From contig NZ_MNPU01000022.1 in the NCBI RefSeq assembly GCF_001983165.1, positions 30,762 through 94,761 on the forward strand: a stretch of 64,000 nucleotides of DNA. Reading direction: 5' to 3'. The stretch comes from Pseudomonas gessardii (lineage in GTDB: Bacteria; Pseudomonadota; Gammaproteobacteria; Pseudomonadales; Pseudomonadaceae). Positions 41,822 to 50,489 of this stretch are shown piece after piece. The notes below the pieces were generated by a model. The model made no database searches. It was not told the DNA's origin and worked only from the letters and a program-made list of their open reading frames with translations. Numbering within the stretch: position 1 is the stretch's first letter; each line of letters begins with the position of its first letter. A program made the translations under genes and the position numbers.

Positions 41822-42379
41822 TTACATCCCCTTCACAGCAAAGATGCCGTTGGCATTGCGCCAGTAGCCCTTGTAGTCCATGCCGTAACCGAAAATGTAG
41901 CGGTCGATGCACGGCAGGCCAACATAATCAGCCTTCAGGTCTGGGCGGGCCTTGCGGTCGTGGTCTTTGTCGATCAGCACGGCGGTGTGCACTTTGCGCG
42001 CGCCGGCGTGTTTGCAGAAGTCGATAATCGCGCCCAGGGTGTGACCTTCGTCGAGGATGTCGTCGATGATCAGCACGTCACGGTCGATAAACGACACTTC
42101 CGGCTTGGCTTTCCAGAACAGGTCGCCGCCGCTGGTTTCGTTGCGATAGCGCGTGGCGTGCAGGTAGGACGCTTCCAGCGGGAATTGCAGATGAGTCAGC
42201 AATTTGCCGGCGAAAATCAGACCGCCGTTCATCACACAGAACACCACCGGGTTGGTCTCGGCCATTTCGCGGGTGATGTGCGCGCCGACCTTGGCGATAG
42301 CCTCTTCGACTTGCGCTTCGGTGTACAGGCAGTCAGCCTCGTGCATGATTTGACGGATATGCTCGAGATCAGCGGACAT
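41822..42379 (-). CDS. hpt: Hypoxanthine(-guanine) phosphoribosyltransferase
   Basis: 185-residue type I phosphoribosyltransferase for purine salvage. The PRPP loop VLIIDDILDEGHTL is at 102-115, and KAKPEVSF with LIDKDHDRK form other conserved parts. Length with start 42379 (MSADLEHIRQ) fits homologues; an upstream in-frame start would add 20 unrelated residues. It is divergent from upp, pairing purine and pyrimidine salvage. Whether xanthine or guanine is also used cannot be told. Confidence 0.93.
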   Translation of the reverse strand: MSADLEHIRQIMHEADCLYTEAQVEEAIAKVGAHITREMAETNPVVFCVMNGGLIFAGKLLTHLQFPLEASYLHATRYRNETSGGDLFWKAKPEVSFIDRDVLIIDDILDEGHTLGAIIDFCKHAGARKVHTAVLIDKDHDRKARPDLKADYVGLPCIDRYIFGYGMDYKGYWRNANGIFAVKGM

Positions 42380-42468
42380 GGCGCTCTCCAGGGGTACTGT
42401 GGCAAGAAAAGCGGGCGAAGGTACGCCTCTGGGACGCAACGTTCAAGCCTTTATGGACTAACGTACTG

Positions 42469-42506
42469 GTTGTCTATAGGACAACACCCTCGGATAGATT
42501 AATCTA
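42469..42506. promoter_or_regulatory. Two palindromes in the hpt-upp intergenic region
   Basis: GTTGTC-TATAG-GACAAC (42469-42485) and TAGATTAATCTA (42495-42506), both perfect. The first overlaps a TATAGG that could be a -10 box. They lie about 40-75 bases upstream of the upp ATG and may be operators; no regulator is known. Confidence 0.4.
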
Positions 42507-42542
42507 GGCCGGTTTTTTTGCCCGCCGCCGGAGCCTTTCCCC

Positions 42543-43181
42543 ATGCCCATCCGTGAGATCCGCCACCCGCTGATCCGACACAAGCTCGGCCTTATGCGCC
42601 GCGCCGACATTAGCACGAAGAACTTCCGTGAGCTTGCTCAGGAAGTCGGAGCGTTGCTCACCTACGAAGCCACCAAGGATTTACCCCTGGAAAACTACGA
42701 GATCCCCGGTTGGTGCGGTCCCGTCCAGGTCGAGAAAATCGCCGGCAAGAAAATTACCGTGGTGCCGATCCTGCGCGCCGGTATCGGCATGCTTGAAGGC
42801 GTGCTGAGCCTGATCCCGGGTGCCAAGGTCAGCGCTGTGGGCGTGGCCCGCAACGAAGAAACCCTGCAGGCCCACACCTACCTGGAAAAACTCGTCCCGG
42901 AAATCGACGAGCGCCTGGCGATGATCATCGACCCGATGCTGGCCACCGGCAGCTCCATGGTCGCGACCATCGACCTGCTGAAAAAAGCCGGCTGCAAGGA
43001 CATCCGCGCCATGGTGCTGGTCGCGGCTCCCGAAGGTATTGCCGCCGTAGAAAAAGCCCACCCGGATGTAGTGATCTACACCGCGTCCATCGATGAACGC
43101 CTGAACGAGCACGGCTACATCATTCCGGGCCTGGGCGATGCTGGCGACAAGATCTTCGGCACTAAGCAGAAGGACGCGTGA
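42543..43181 (+). CDS. upp: Uracil phosphoribosyltransferase
   Basis: 212-residue enzyme converting uracil and PRPP to UMP. PRPP loop MIIDPMLATGSSM is at 126-138, uracil-binding residues lie in the C-terminal IPGLGDAGDKIFGT. It starts MPIREIRHPLIRHKLGLMR, matching the family. The stop overlaps the GTG before uraA, so upp and uraA form an operon for uracil uptake and use. Confidence 0.96.
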   Translation: MPIREIRHPLIRHKLGLMRRADISTKNFRELAQEVGALLTYEATKDLPLENYEIPGWCGPVQVEKIAGKKITVVPILRAGIGMLEGVLSLIPGAKVSAVGVARNEETLQAHTYLEKLVPEIDERLAMIIDPMLATGSSMVATIDLLKKAGCKDIRAMVLVAAPEGIAAVEKAHPDVVIYTASIDERLNEHGYIIPGLGDAGDKIFGTKQKDA

Positions 43182-43183
43182 GC

Positions 43184-44458
43184 ATGCAGGATGAATTCAA
43201 CGACCCGCTTTGGCGCCAGATCCTGTCTGGCGCACAAATGCTCTTCGTAGCATTTGGCGCGCTGGTGTTGATGCCACTGATCACAGGTCTTGATCCAAAC
43301 GTTGCACTGTTTACTGCGGGCCTGGGCACGCTGTTGTTCCAGATAGTCACCGGGCGCCAAGTGCCGGTGTTCCTGGCGTCGAGCTTTGCCTTTATCACCC
43401 CGATCATTCTCGCCAAGGGCCAGTTCGGCCTCGCGGCGACCATGGGCGGGGTGATGGCGGCAGGTTTCGTCTACACCTTCCTCGGCCTGGCCGTGAAGAT
43501 CAAGGGCACCGGTTTTATCGACCGGCTGCTGCCGCCCGTGGTGATCGGGCCGGTGATCATCTCCATCGGCCTGGCCATGGCGCCGATTGCCGCGAATATG
43601 GCCATGGGCAAGTCGGGCGACGGTGCCGAGCTGATCCATTACCAGACGGCAATGCTGATCTCGATGCCGGCGCTGCTGACCACGCTGATCGTGGCGGTGT
43701 TCGGCAAGGGTATTTTCCGCCTGGTGCCGATCATTGCCGGGGTGCTGGTGGGGTTTGGCATGTCGTTCTACTTTGGCGTGGTCGATACCGCGAAGATCGC
43801 CGCCGCACCGTGGTTCGCCCTGCCCCACTTCACCGCGCCGGAATTTAACTGGCAGGCGATTCTGTTCATCGTGCCGGTGGCCCTGGCGCCAGCGATTGAA
43901 CATATCGGTGGTGTGATTGCGGTCGGCAGCGTGACCGGTCGCGATTACCTGAAAAAGCCCGGCCTGCATCGCACGCTGCTGGGCGACGGGATTGCCACTA
44001 CCACGGCGGGCCTGTTCGGTGGCCCGCCCAACACCACTTACGCCGAAGTGACCGGCGCGGTGATGCTGACCAAGAACTACAACCCGAAGATCATGACCTG
44101 GGCGGCGGTATTTGCCATCACCCTGGCCTTCGTGGGTAAGTTCGGCGCGCTGTTACAGAGCATTCCGGTGCCGGTGATGGGCGGGATTCTATGCCTGTTG
44201 TTCGGCTCGATTGCCGCAGTGGGGATGAATACCCTGATCCGTCACAAGATCGACCTCGGGGAGGCGCGCAATCTGGTGATTGTGTCGGTGACCCTGGTCT
44301 TCGGGATTGGCGGTGTGCTGATCGGCACCGGCACCGGTCCCGACGATTTCGGCCTCAAGGGCATCGCCCTGTGCGCCGTGGTAGCGATTGGCTTGAACCT
44401 GCTGCTGCCGGGCAATGATGGCTGGAAGCACAAGAAGCCGGACGAGCCGTTGCTCTAA
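43184..44458 (+). CDS. uraA: Uracil:proton symporter UraA (NCS2/NAT family)
   Basis: 424-residue inner-membrane transporter with about 12-14 hydrophobic segments. Conserved NAT-family features include a Glu-containing PAIEHIGGVIAVGSVTGRDY and the NTTYAEVTGAVMLT stretch that lines the nucleobase site. ATG 43184 has AAGGA 9 bases upstream; a GTG at 43178 (GTGA overlap with upp stop) is the alternative start. Its partner upp traps imported uracil as UMP. It ends in a REPIN shared with convergent hisC. Confidence 0.93.
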   Translation: MQDEFNDPLWRQILSGAQMLFVAFGALVLMPLITGLDPNVALFTAGLGTLLFQIVTGRQVPVFLASSFAFITPIILAKGQFGLAATMGGVMAAGFVYTFLGLAVKIKGTGFIDRLLPPVVIGPVIISIGLAMAPIAANMAMGKSGDGAELIHYQTAMLISMPALLTTLIVAVFGKGIFRLVPIIAGVLVGFGMSFYFGVVDTAKIAAAPWFALPHFTAPEFNWQAILFIVPVALAPAIEHIGGVIAVGSVTGRDYLKKPGLHRTLLGDGIATTTAGLFGGPPNTTYAEVTGAVMLTKNYNPKIMTWAAVFAITLAFVGKFGALLQSIPVPVMGGILCLLFGSIAAVGMNTLIRHKIDLGEARNLVIVSVTLVFGIGGVLIGTGTGPDDFGLKGIALCAVVAIGLNLLLPGNDGWKHKKPDEPLL

Positions 44459-44484
44459 GGCTACGGATTGTCGGTGCTGCTGAT

Positions 44485-44562
44485 GGCCCCATCGCGGGCA
44501 AGCCCGGCTCCCACAGAGGAATGCATTCCAATGTGGGAGCCGGGCTTGCCCGCGATGGGGCC
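44485..44562. repeat. REPIN between convergent uraA and hisC; perfect 31-bp arms
   Basis: Arms 44485-44515 and 44532-44562 are exact reverse complements around a 16-base spacer. The spacer contains GGAATGCATTCC, itself a 12-bp palindrome. The core has CCGGGCTTGC instead of GCGGGCTTGC, a paired change in both arms. It may act as a bidirectional terminator. Confidence 0.93.
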
Positions 44563-44587
44563 AGTCCAGCCACTATGGATTTAAGCC

Positions 44588-45640
44588 TTAAAGATCGCCC
44601 AAACCATCGATCAACGCCTGGTTCTGCTCTGGCGTACCGATGCTGATCCGCAGGAACTGGGCAATCCGCTCCTGCTTGAAGTGCCGCACGATCACCCCTT
44701 GCTCCCGCAGCTTGGCCGCCAGGCCCGCCGCGTCGTGCCGTGGGTGGCGGGCAAAGATGAAGTTGGCCGCTGACGGCAACACCTCAAAACCCTTCCCTCG
44801 CAACTGCACCACAACCTTCTCGCGGCTGTCGATCACCAACTGGCAGGTCTTCTCGAAGTATTCTCGGTCGTCGAAGGCCGCCGCCGCGCCAACAATTGCC
44901 AGGCGATCCAGCGGATACGAGTTGAAGCTGTTCTTGACCCGCTCCAGCGCCTCGATCAGGTCAGGATGGCCCACCGCCAGGCCTACCCGCAAACCGGCCA
45001 GTGAGCGCGATTTGGAGAGGGTCTGGGTCACCAGCAGGTTGGGGTAGCGGCCCACCAGGCTGATGGCGGTTGCGCCGCCGAAGTCGATATAGGCTTCATC
45101 GACCACCACCACCGAATCCGGGCTGGCCTTGAGCAGCTGCTCCACCGCGTCCAGCGCCAGCACGCAGCCGGTCGGCGCGTTCGGGTTGGGGAAGATGATC
45201 CCGCCATTGGGCCTGGCGTAATCCGCCACGCGAATCTGGAACTGCTCGTCCAGCGGCACCGGGGCCGAAGTGATGCCATACAGGCCACAGTACACCGGGT
45301 AAAAGCTGTAGCTGATATCCGGGAACAGCAGCGGCAGGTCGTGCTGGAACAGGCCGTGGAAGATATGTGCCAGGACTTCGTCGGAACCGTTACCGAGGAA
45401 GACCTGACTCCCCTCCACCCCGTAATACCTGGCCACGGCCTGCTTGAGCAGGTCGCTGTTGGGGTCGGGGTACAAGCGCAGGTTGTCGTTCAACTCGGCC
45501 TGCATCGCCGCCAGGGCCTTGGGCGACGGGCCGTAGGGGTTTTCATTGGTGTTGAGCTTGACCAGCCTGGTCAGCTTCGGCTGCTCGCCGGGCACGTAAG
45601 GCACGAGGTCCTTGACGAAAGGGCTCCAGAATTTGCTCAT
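44588..45640 (-). CDS. hisC: Histidinol-phosphate aminotransferase
   Basis: 350-residue PLP enzyme of histidine biosynthesis (imidazole-acetol phosphate plus glutamate to histidinol phosphate). Motifs: NPNAPTG, VVDEAYIDFGG, and the PLP lysine in TLSKSRSLAGLRVG. It lies 3 bases downstream of hisD in the same operon with hisG. Pseudomonads can have a second hisC with the tyrB/aroF-type genes; this is the one linked to hisGD. Confidence 0.95.
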   Translation of the reverse strand: MSKFWSPFVKDLVPYVPGEQPKLTRLVKLNTNENPYGPSPKALAAMQAELNDNLRLYPDPNSDLLKQAVARYYGVEGSQVFLGNGSDEVLAHIFHGLFQHDLPLLFPDISYSFYPVYCGLYGITSAPVPLDEQFQIRVADYARPNGGIIFPNPNAPTGCVLALDAVEQLLKASPDSVVVVDEAYIDFGGATAISLVGRYPNLLVTQTLSKSRSLAGLRVGLAVGHPDLIEALERVKNSFNSYPLDRLAIVGAAAAFDDREYFEKTCQLVIDSREKVVVQLRGKGFEVLPSAANFIFARHPRHDAAGLAAKLREQGVIVRHFKQERIAQFLRISIGTPEQNQALIDGLGDL

Positions 45641-45643
45641 GTC

Positions 45644-46960
45644 TTACTCTCCCTTGACGATGCGGTATTCGGCGCTGCGGGCGTGCGCGCTCAATGATTC
45701 ACCACGGGCCAGCACCGAAGCGGTCTTGCCCAGCTCGGAAGCACCTTGCGGCGAGCAGAAAATGATCGACGAGCGCTTCTGGAAGTCGTACACCCCCAGC
45801 GGCGACGAGAAGCGCGCGGTGCCCGAGGTAGGCAACACGTGGTTGGGGCCGGCGCAGTAGTCGCCCAGGGCTTCGCTGGTGTGGCGGCCCATGAAGATCG
45901 CACCGGCGTGGCGAATCGATGGCAGCCAGGCCTGTGGGTCGGCCACGGACAGTTCCAGGTGCTCGGGGGCGATGCGGTTGGCCACTTCGATGGCCTGTTC
46001 CATGTCCCGCACCAGGATCAGCGCACCACGGCCATTGATCGACTTTGCGATAATCTCGGCGCGATCCATGGTCGGCAACAACTTGTTGATGCTGGCCGCC
46101 ACCTTGTCAAGAAACACGGCGTCGGGGCTGACCAGGATCGCCTGGGCATCTTCATCGTGCTCGGCCTGGGAGAACAGGTCCATGGCGATCCAGTCGGGAT
46201 CGGTCTGGCCGTCGCAGACCACGAGGATTTCCGAAGGGCCGGCGATCATGTCGATACCGACCTGGCCAAACACATGGCGCTTGGCGGTGGCGACGTAGAT
46301 GTTGCCGGGGCCGACCACCTTGTCCACTTTCGGTACGCTTTCGGTGCCATAGGCCAACGCCGCGACGGCCTGGGCGCCACCGATGGTGAACACGCGGTCA
46401 ACGCCCGCAATGCAGGCAGCGGCCAGCACCAGTTCGTTGATTTCACCGCGCGGGGTCGGGACCACCATGACCACTTCGGTCACACCTGCCACTTTGGCGG
46501 GAATGGCATTCATCAGCACCGACGACGGGTACGAGGCCTTGCCGCCCGGCACATACAGGCCGGCGCGGTCCAGGGGCGTGACTTTCTGGCCGAGCACCGT
46601 ACCGTCGGCTTCGGTGTAGCTCCAGGAGTCCTGTTTCTGTTTTTCGTGATAGCTGCGCACCCGCGCGGCCGCGACTTCCAGGGCTTCGCGCTGCGGCGCG
46701 GTGATGCGCGTCAGGGCCAGCTCCAGGCGTTCGCGGGGCAGGATCAGGTCGGACATGGACTTGACGTCCAGGCCGTCGAACTGGCGGGTAAAGTCCACCA
46801 GCGCCGCGTCGCCGCGCTCGCGCACGGCCTTGATGATGTCGAGCACCCGCTGGTTGACCGAGTCGTCGGACACGCTTTCCCAGCTCAGCAGATGATCCAG
46901 ATGATGGGCGAAATCCGGGTCGGCAGCGTTGAGTCGGGCAATTGCAGTGGACGTAGTCAT
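45644..46960 (-). CDS. hisD: Histidinol dehydrogenase
   Basis: 438-residue zinc enzyme for the last two oxidations of histidine synthesis. Signatures: IDMIAGPSEILVV, FSQAEHDEDAQAILVS (His of the catalytic pair), VVGPGNIYVATAK and the zinc-binding C-terminal GPNHVLPTSGTARFSS. Length is normal. It sits between hisG and hisC. The 127-base gap to hisG is larger than within the rest of the operon, without a clear terminator. Confidence 0.96.
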   Translation of the reverse strand: MTTSTAIARLNAADPDFAHHLDHLLSWESVSDDSVNQRVLDIIKAVRERGDAALVDFTRQFDGLDVKSMSDLILPRERLELALTRITAPQREALEVAAARVRSYHEKQKQDSWSYTEADGTVLGQKVTPLDRAGLYVPGGKASYPSSVLMNAIPAKVAGVTEVVMVVPTPRGEINELVLAAACIAGVDRVFTIGGAQAVAALAYGTESVPKVDKVVGPGNIYVATAKRHVFGQVGIDMIAGPSEILVVCDGQTDPDWIAMDLFSQAEHDEDAQAILVSPDAVFLDKVAASINKLLPTMDRAEIIAKSINGRGALILVRDMEQAIEVANRIAPEHLELSVADPQAWLPSIRHAGAIFMGRHTSEALGDYCAGPNHVLPTSGTARFSSPLGVYDFQKRSSIIFCSPQGASELGKTASVLARGESLSAHARSAEYRIVKGE

Positions 46961-47087
46961 AGCGAGGGCCTCAATAGTATTGGCAAAAACTCAGGCGCCC
47001 TAAACTAGCAGTCGTTTCCGCTTGGGCACCTGAGAATTCTGGCTATGAGGCGGATAGACGGGCGCGACCTAGGGCCGCGCAGGGGGG

Positions 47088-47723
47088 TCAACCGCGGTGT
47101 CGAGACTCCACTGCCTTGCGCAGGGTGTCGATCAACGCCTGGATCCGGGCGTGCTGCATCTTCATCGAAGCTTTGTTGACGATCAGGCGCGAGCTGATGT
47201 CGGCAATAAAGTCCTGGGGTTCCAGGCCGTTGGCGCGCAGGGTGTTGCCGGTGTCGACCACGTCAATGATCTTGTCGGCCAAGCCGATCAGCGGCGCCAG
47301 CTCCATCGAGCCGTAGAGCTTGATGATATCGACCTGACGGCCTTGTTCGGCGTAGTAACGCTTGGCAACGTTGACGAACTTGGTGGCCACCCGCAGGCGG
47401 CCTTTTGGCTCGACATCACCGACACGGCCGGCGGTCATCAGCTTGCACAGCGCGATACGCAGGTCCAGCGGCTCGTACAGGCCCTGGCCGCCGTATTCCA
47501 TCAGCACGTCTTTACCGGCGACCCCCAGGTCGGCGGCGCCATGTTCAACGTAGGTCGGCACGTCGGTAGCCCGCACGATCAACAGGCGAACGTCGTCCTG
47601 GGTCGTGGGGATGATCAGCTTGCGGCTCTTGTCCGGATTCTCGGTCGGCACGATGCCCGCTTCAGCCAGAAGCGGCAAAGTATCGTCAAGGATGCGGCCC
47701 TTGGACAGTGCGATGGTCAACAT
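47088..47723 (-). CDS. hisG: ATP phosphoribosyltransferase, short form
   Basis: First enzyme of histidine synthesis; 211 residues, the short HisG type that lacks the C-terminal regulatory domain and needs HisZ (not in this window) for activity. Motifs: LTIALSKGRILDDTLPLL, ATDVPTYVEHGAADLGVAGK, and the PRPP loop IIDVVDTGNTLRANG. ATG 47723 fits homologues; a TTG four codons upstream is less likely. Confidence 0.95.
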   Translation of the reverse strand: MLTIALSKGRILDDTLPLLAEAGIVPTENPDKSRKLIIPTTQDDVRLLIVRATDVPTYVEHGAADLGVAGKDVLMEYGGQGLYEPLDLRIALCKLMTAGRVGDVEPKGRLRVATKFVNVAKRYYAEQGRQVDIIKLYGSMELAPLIGLADKIIDVVDTGNTLRANGLEPQDFIADISSRLIVNKASMKMQHARIQALIDTLRKAVESRHRG

Positions 47724-47783
47724 GGGAAACGTCAATCCTTCATCAGGCTATTGCGGTCCGGTCGCAAATGGCGCCAGACACAG

Positions 47784-47870
47784 ATCGAGGCCATTACAGC
47801 CTCGATTTGAAACCAATTCAGCCGAGGCATGCCTATGCACACCTCGGGCGGGCGCTTCCCTGCGCCCGAG
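47784..47870. repeat. Two hairpins between murA and hisG
   Basis: ATCGAGGC-CATTACA-GCCTCGAT (47784-47806) and CTCGGGCG...CGCCCGAG (47843-47870, with an inner GGGCGC/GCGCCC stem). Neither is followed by a long T-run on the minus strand. They may terminate murA or form part of the hisG leader. Confidence 0.5.
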
Positions 47871-47879
47871 CAGTGGGGA

Positions 47880-49145
47880 CTAACCCGGTACGCGGCGGAT
47901 TTTTGCGCCGAGCATCTGCAGTTTTTCTTCGATGCACTCGTAGCCACGGTCTATGTGGTAGATGCGATCGATCAGCGTGTCGCCTTCGGCGATCAGTGCC
48001 GAAATCACCAGGCTGGCCGAGGCCCGCAGGTCGGTCGCCATCACTGGCGCGCCCTTGAGGGTTTCGGTGCCGGTAACGATGGCCGTGTTGCCTTCGACCT
48101 GGATCTTGGCGCCCATGCGGTGCAGTTCATACACGTGCATGAAGCGGTTTTCAAAGATGGTCTCGATCACCGCGCCGGTGCCTTCGGCAATCGCGTTCAG
48201 GGAGATGAATTGCGCCTGCATGTCGGTCGGGAACGCCGGGTACGGAGCAGTACGCACGTTGACGGCTTTTGGCCGCTTGCCGTGCATGTTCAGCTCGATC
48301 CAGTCTTCGCCGGTGGTGATTTCGGCACCCGCTTCGCGCAGTTTTTCCAGGACCGCTTCAAGGATGGTCGGATCGGTGTCCTTGACCTTGACGCGACCAC
48401 CGGTGACAGCAGCGGCAACCAGGTAGGTGCCGGTCTCGATACGGTCCGGCATCACTTTGTAGGTCGCCGAGTGCAGGCGCTTCACACCGTCGATGGTGAT
48501 GGTGTCGGTGCCGGCGCCTGTGATCTTGGCACCCATGGCGATCAGGAAGTTGGCCAGGTCGACCACTTCCGGCTCGCGCGCGGCGTTTTGCAGGACGCTG
48601 CGGCCATTGGCCAGGGCCGCGGCCATCATGATGTTCTCGGTACCGGTCACACTGACGGTATCAAAGAAGAAGTTCGCGCCACGCAGGCCGCCTTCCGGTG
48701 CCTTGGCCTTGATGTAGCCACCTTCGACATCGATGGTTGCGCCCATGGCTTCAAGGCCACGGATGTGCAGATCCACCGGACGCGAACCGATGGCGCAACC
48801 GCCAGGCAGTGCCACTTCGGCCTCGCCGAAACGGGCGACCATCGGGCCCAGCACCAGGATCGAGGCCCGCATGGTTTTCACCAGCTCGTACGGTGCGATC
48901 AGGGTCTTGATGGTGCGCGGGTCGATTTCGACCGAGAGTTTCTCGTCGATCACCGGCTCAATGCCCATGCGACCGAACAGCTCGATCATGGTGGTGATGT
49001 CGTGCAGGTGCGGCAGGTTGGCTACAGTAACCGGGCCATCGCACAGCAAGGTGGCCGCCAGGATCGGCAAGGCCGAGTTTTTAGCCCCGGAGATACGGAT
49101 TTCGCCATCAAGACGGGCACCGCCGGTAATAATCAATTTATCCAT
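47880..49145 (-). CDS. murA: MurA, UDP-N-acetylglucosamine 1-carboxyvinyltransferase
   Basis: First committed enzyme of peptidoglycan synthesis; transfers enolpyruvate to UDP-GlcNAc and is the fosfomycin target. 421 residues. The active-site Cys is C117 in LPGGCAIGSRPVDLH. The N-terminus MDKLIITGGARLDGEIRISG and AKNSALP are typical. A start further upstream would add 33 residues with no family match. ibaG lies just upstream, as in many gamma-proteobacteria. Confidence 0.97.
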   Translation of the reverse strand: MDKLIITGGARLDGEIRISGAKNSALPILAATLLCDGPVTVANLPHLHDITTMIELFGRMGIEPVIDEKLSVEIDPRTIKTLIAPYELVKTMRASILVLGPMVARFGEAEVALPGGCAIGSRPVDLHIRGLEAMGATIDVEGGYIKAKAPEGGLRGANFFFDTVSVTGTENIMMAAALANGRSVLQNAAREPEVVDLANFLIAMGAKITGAGTDTITIDGVKRLHSATYKVMPDRIETGTYLVAAAVTGGRVKVKDTDPTILEAVLEKLREAGAEITTGEDWIELNMHGKRPKAVNVRTAPYPAFPTDMQAQFISLNAIAEGTGAVIETIFENRFMHVYELHRMGAKIQVEGNTAIVTGTETLKGAPVMATDLRASASLVISALIAEGDTLIDRIYHIDRGYECIEEKLQMLGAKIRRVPG

Positions 49146-49168
49146 AAGAATCTCGACGCCTTGGGGGC

Positions 49169-49408
49169 TCAGGTACGCTCGGCCCAGGCCGCGCGGCTGA
49201 AAAATTTCATAGTGACCGCATGGATGCTGCCATCGGTGATCCACGGGTTCAAATGGGCATAGATCTGCTGCTGACGCTTGACCGGGCTCAATGCCGCCAG
49301 TTCATCGCTAATCACGTTCAGCTGGAAATTGCAGCCTTCGCCTTCAACTGCAACCTCAGTATTCGGCAGCTTTCCTTCAAGGAAGCTTTTAACTTCTAGG
49401 GCCTGCAT
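49169..49408 (-). CDS. ibaG: IbaG, BolA-family protein
   Basis: 79-residue BolA-like protein (formerly YrbA) that in E. coli is acid-induced and binds Fe-S clusters together with monothiol glutaredoxin. The BolA core QQIYAHLNPWITDGSIHAVT includes the conserved His that serves as a cluster ligand. ATG 49408 has GAGG 6 bases upstream; a start two codons earlier is worse spaced. The conserved ibaG-murA pairing suggests a link between iron status and envelope synthesis; this is inference. Confidence 0.92.
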   Translation of the reverse strand: MQALEVKSFLEGKLPNTEVAVEGEGCNFQLNVISDELAALSPVKRQQQIYAHLNPWITDGSIHAVTMKFFSRAAWAERT

Positions 49409-49454
49409 GCTCAACCTCTATCGGCGCCCAGTGCGCACGGGTCGCACATCATAC

Positions 49455-49505
49455 AAAAAAGCCCCGCGCCTGCGAACCCCGCATAGCAGGACTCTGACGG
49501 GGGGC
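49455..49505 (-). terminator. Probable intrinsic terminator of the mla operon
   Basis: On the minus strand GCCCC...GGGGC pairing encloses an inner CCTGC/GCAGG stem and is followed by CTTTTTTG. It lies 18 bases after the mlaB stop. Confidence 0.65.
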
Positions 49506-49522
49506 TTCTTCAATAAGGTGTA

Positions 49523-49828
49523 TTAAGGATGCGTCAACAGCTCAGTCAAACCACAAACCTGGGCGATTTCACGCATATCCTCGGGTAATGCGCGAATACT
49601 GACAGGTTTCTTGACCGCTGCGGCGTCACGCAGGAAACACAGGAGCAATGACAGGCCAACACTGCTGGACTTCACCACCGCCGAGCAATCGAGGACCAAT
49701 GCCTGCGCGGTGCTGGCATTGATCAGCGCCTGGCCCTGCTTGCGCAGGGCCGGCCCGGTGCTGTAGTCGAGCACGCCACTTAAGAGCAGCTCGCCGGCCT
49801 GGCCTTGACGAACAGCCGACTCGGTCAT
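49523..49828 (-). CDS. mlaB: MlaB, STAS-domain subunit of the Mla phospholipid transporter
   Basis: 101-residue cytoplasmic STAS protein that stabilises the MlaFE ABC complex. STAS features: LLLSGVLDYSTGPALRKQG and LVLDCSAVVKSSSVGLSLLL; the conserved serine lies in VKSSSVG. ATG overlaps the mlaC stop (ATGA). It is the last gene of mlaFEDCB (ttg2 in Pseudomonas). Confidence 0.92.
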   Translation of the reverse strand: MTESAVRQGQAGELLLSGVLDYSTGPALRKQGQALINASTAQALVLDCSAVVKSSSVGLSLLLCFLRDAAAVKKPVSIRALPEDMREIAQVCGLTELLTHP

Positions 49829-50478
49829 GGCGCCTGCTTCTCTGCAGCTTCTTCGGTCACTTCCTTGGCCTTGGCCACTTCACCGGCCCAACCATCGATG
49901 GTCTTGTCCAGGTCGTTGCCATTGCGCTGCATGGCATCGGCGAACTGGTCACGGAACAGCTTACCGATGTTGATGCCGTTGATGATCACGTTGCGCACTT
50001 TCCATTCACCGTTGATTTTCTCAAGGGTGTAGGAAACCGGATAGACCGCGCCATTGTTGCCCTTGACCTGCATGTCCACACTGGTACGGGTGCCGGACTC
50101 ATCCTTGGCCGGGGACACGACGATCCCCTGGTTGTTGTATTCCAGCAGGGCATTGCCGTAGAACTGCATCAGGCTGCGCTTGAAGTTGTCCTGGAAACGC
50201 TGCATTTGCGCAGGCGTGGCCTTGCGCGAGTACTTGACCGTCATGATGCTGCGGGAGATGCCGTCAGCGTCGACCACAGGGCCCACGATACCGTTGAGGG
50301 CATCGTAGAACGCGCTTGGGCTCTGCTTGTACTGTTCCTTGTTTGCGGCAAGGTCAGCCAGCAGCTCTTTGGTGGTTCTCTCAATAATGTCGTGCGCCGA
50401 GGGCGCCGCCACGGCGTTAGCCATCAATGGCAAGGCTGCCAACAGCACCAACAGGCCACGTCGCAAGGTAGAGATCAT
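49825..50478 (-). CDS. mlaC: MlaC, periplasmic phospholipid-binding protein
   Basis: 217-residue periplasmic shuttle that carries phospholipid between the outer-membrane MlaA complex and inner-membrane MlaFEDB. N-terminal signal peptide (LRRGLLVLLAALPLMANAVAA). The domain (formerly toluene-tolerance Ttg2D) includes DIIERTTKELLADL and YGNALLEYNNQGI. I chose ATG 50478, with GAGGAG 7 bases upstream; a start five codons earlier lacks this. The acidic and Gln/Ala-rich C-terminus is ordinary. Confidence 0.92.
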   Translation of the reverse strand: MISTLRRGLLVLLAALPLMANAVAAPSAHDIIERTTKELLADLAANKEQYKQSPSAFYDALNGIVGPVVDADGISRSIMTVKYSRKATPAQMQRFQDNFKRSLMQFYGNALLEYNNQGIVVSPAKDESGTRTSVDMQVKGNNGAVYPVSYTLEKINGEWKVRNVIINGINIGKLFRDQFADAMQRNGNDLDKTIDGWAGEVAKAKEVTEEAAEKQAP

Positions 50479-50489
50479 GAACAAACTCC

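Noticed and set aside
42486..42530. Possible intrinsic terminator/attenuator (GGCCGGTTTTTTTG) before upp
   Set aside because: The upstream palindrome gives only a weak AT-rich stem that does not reach the T-run, so a functional terminator is not supported.
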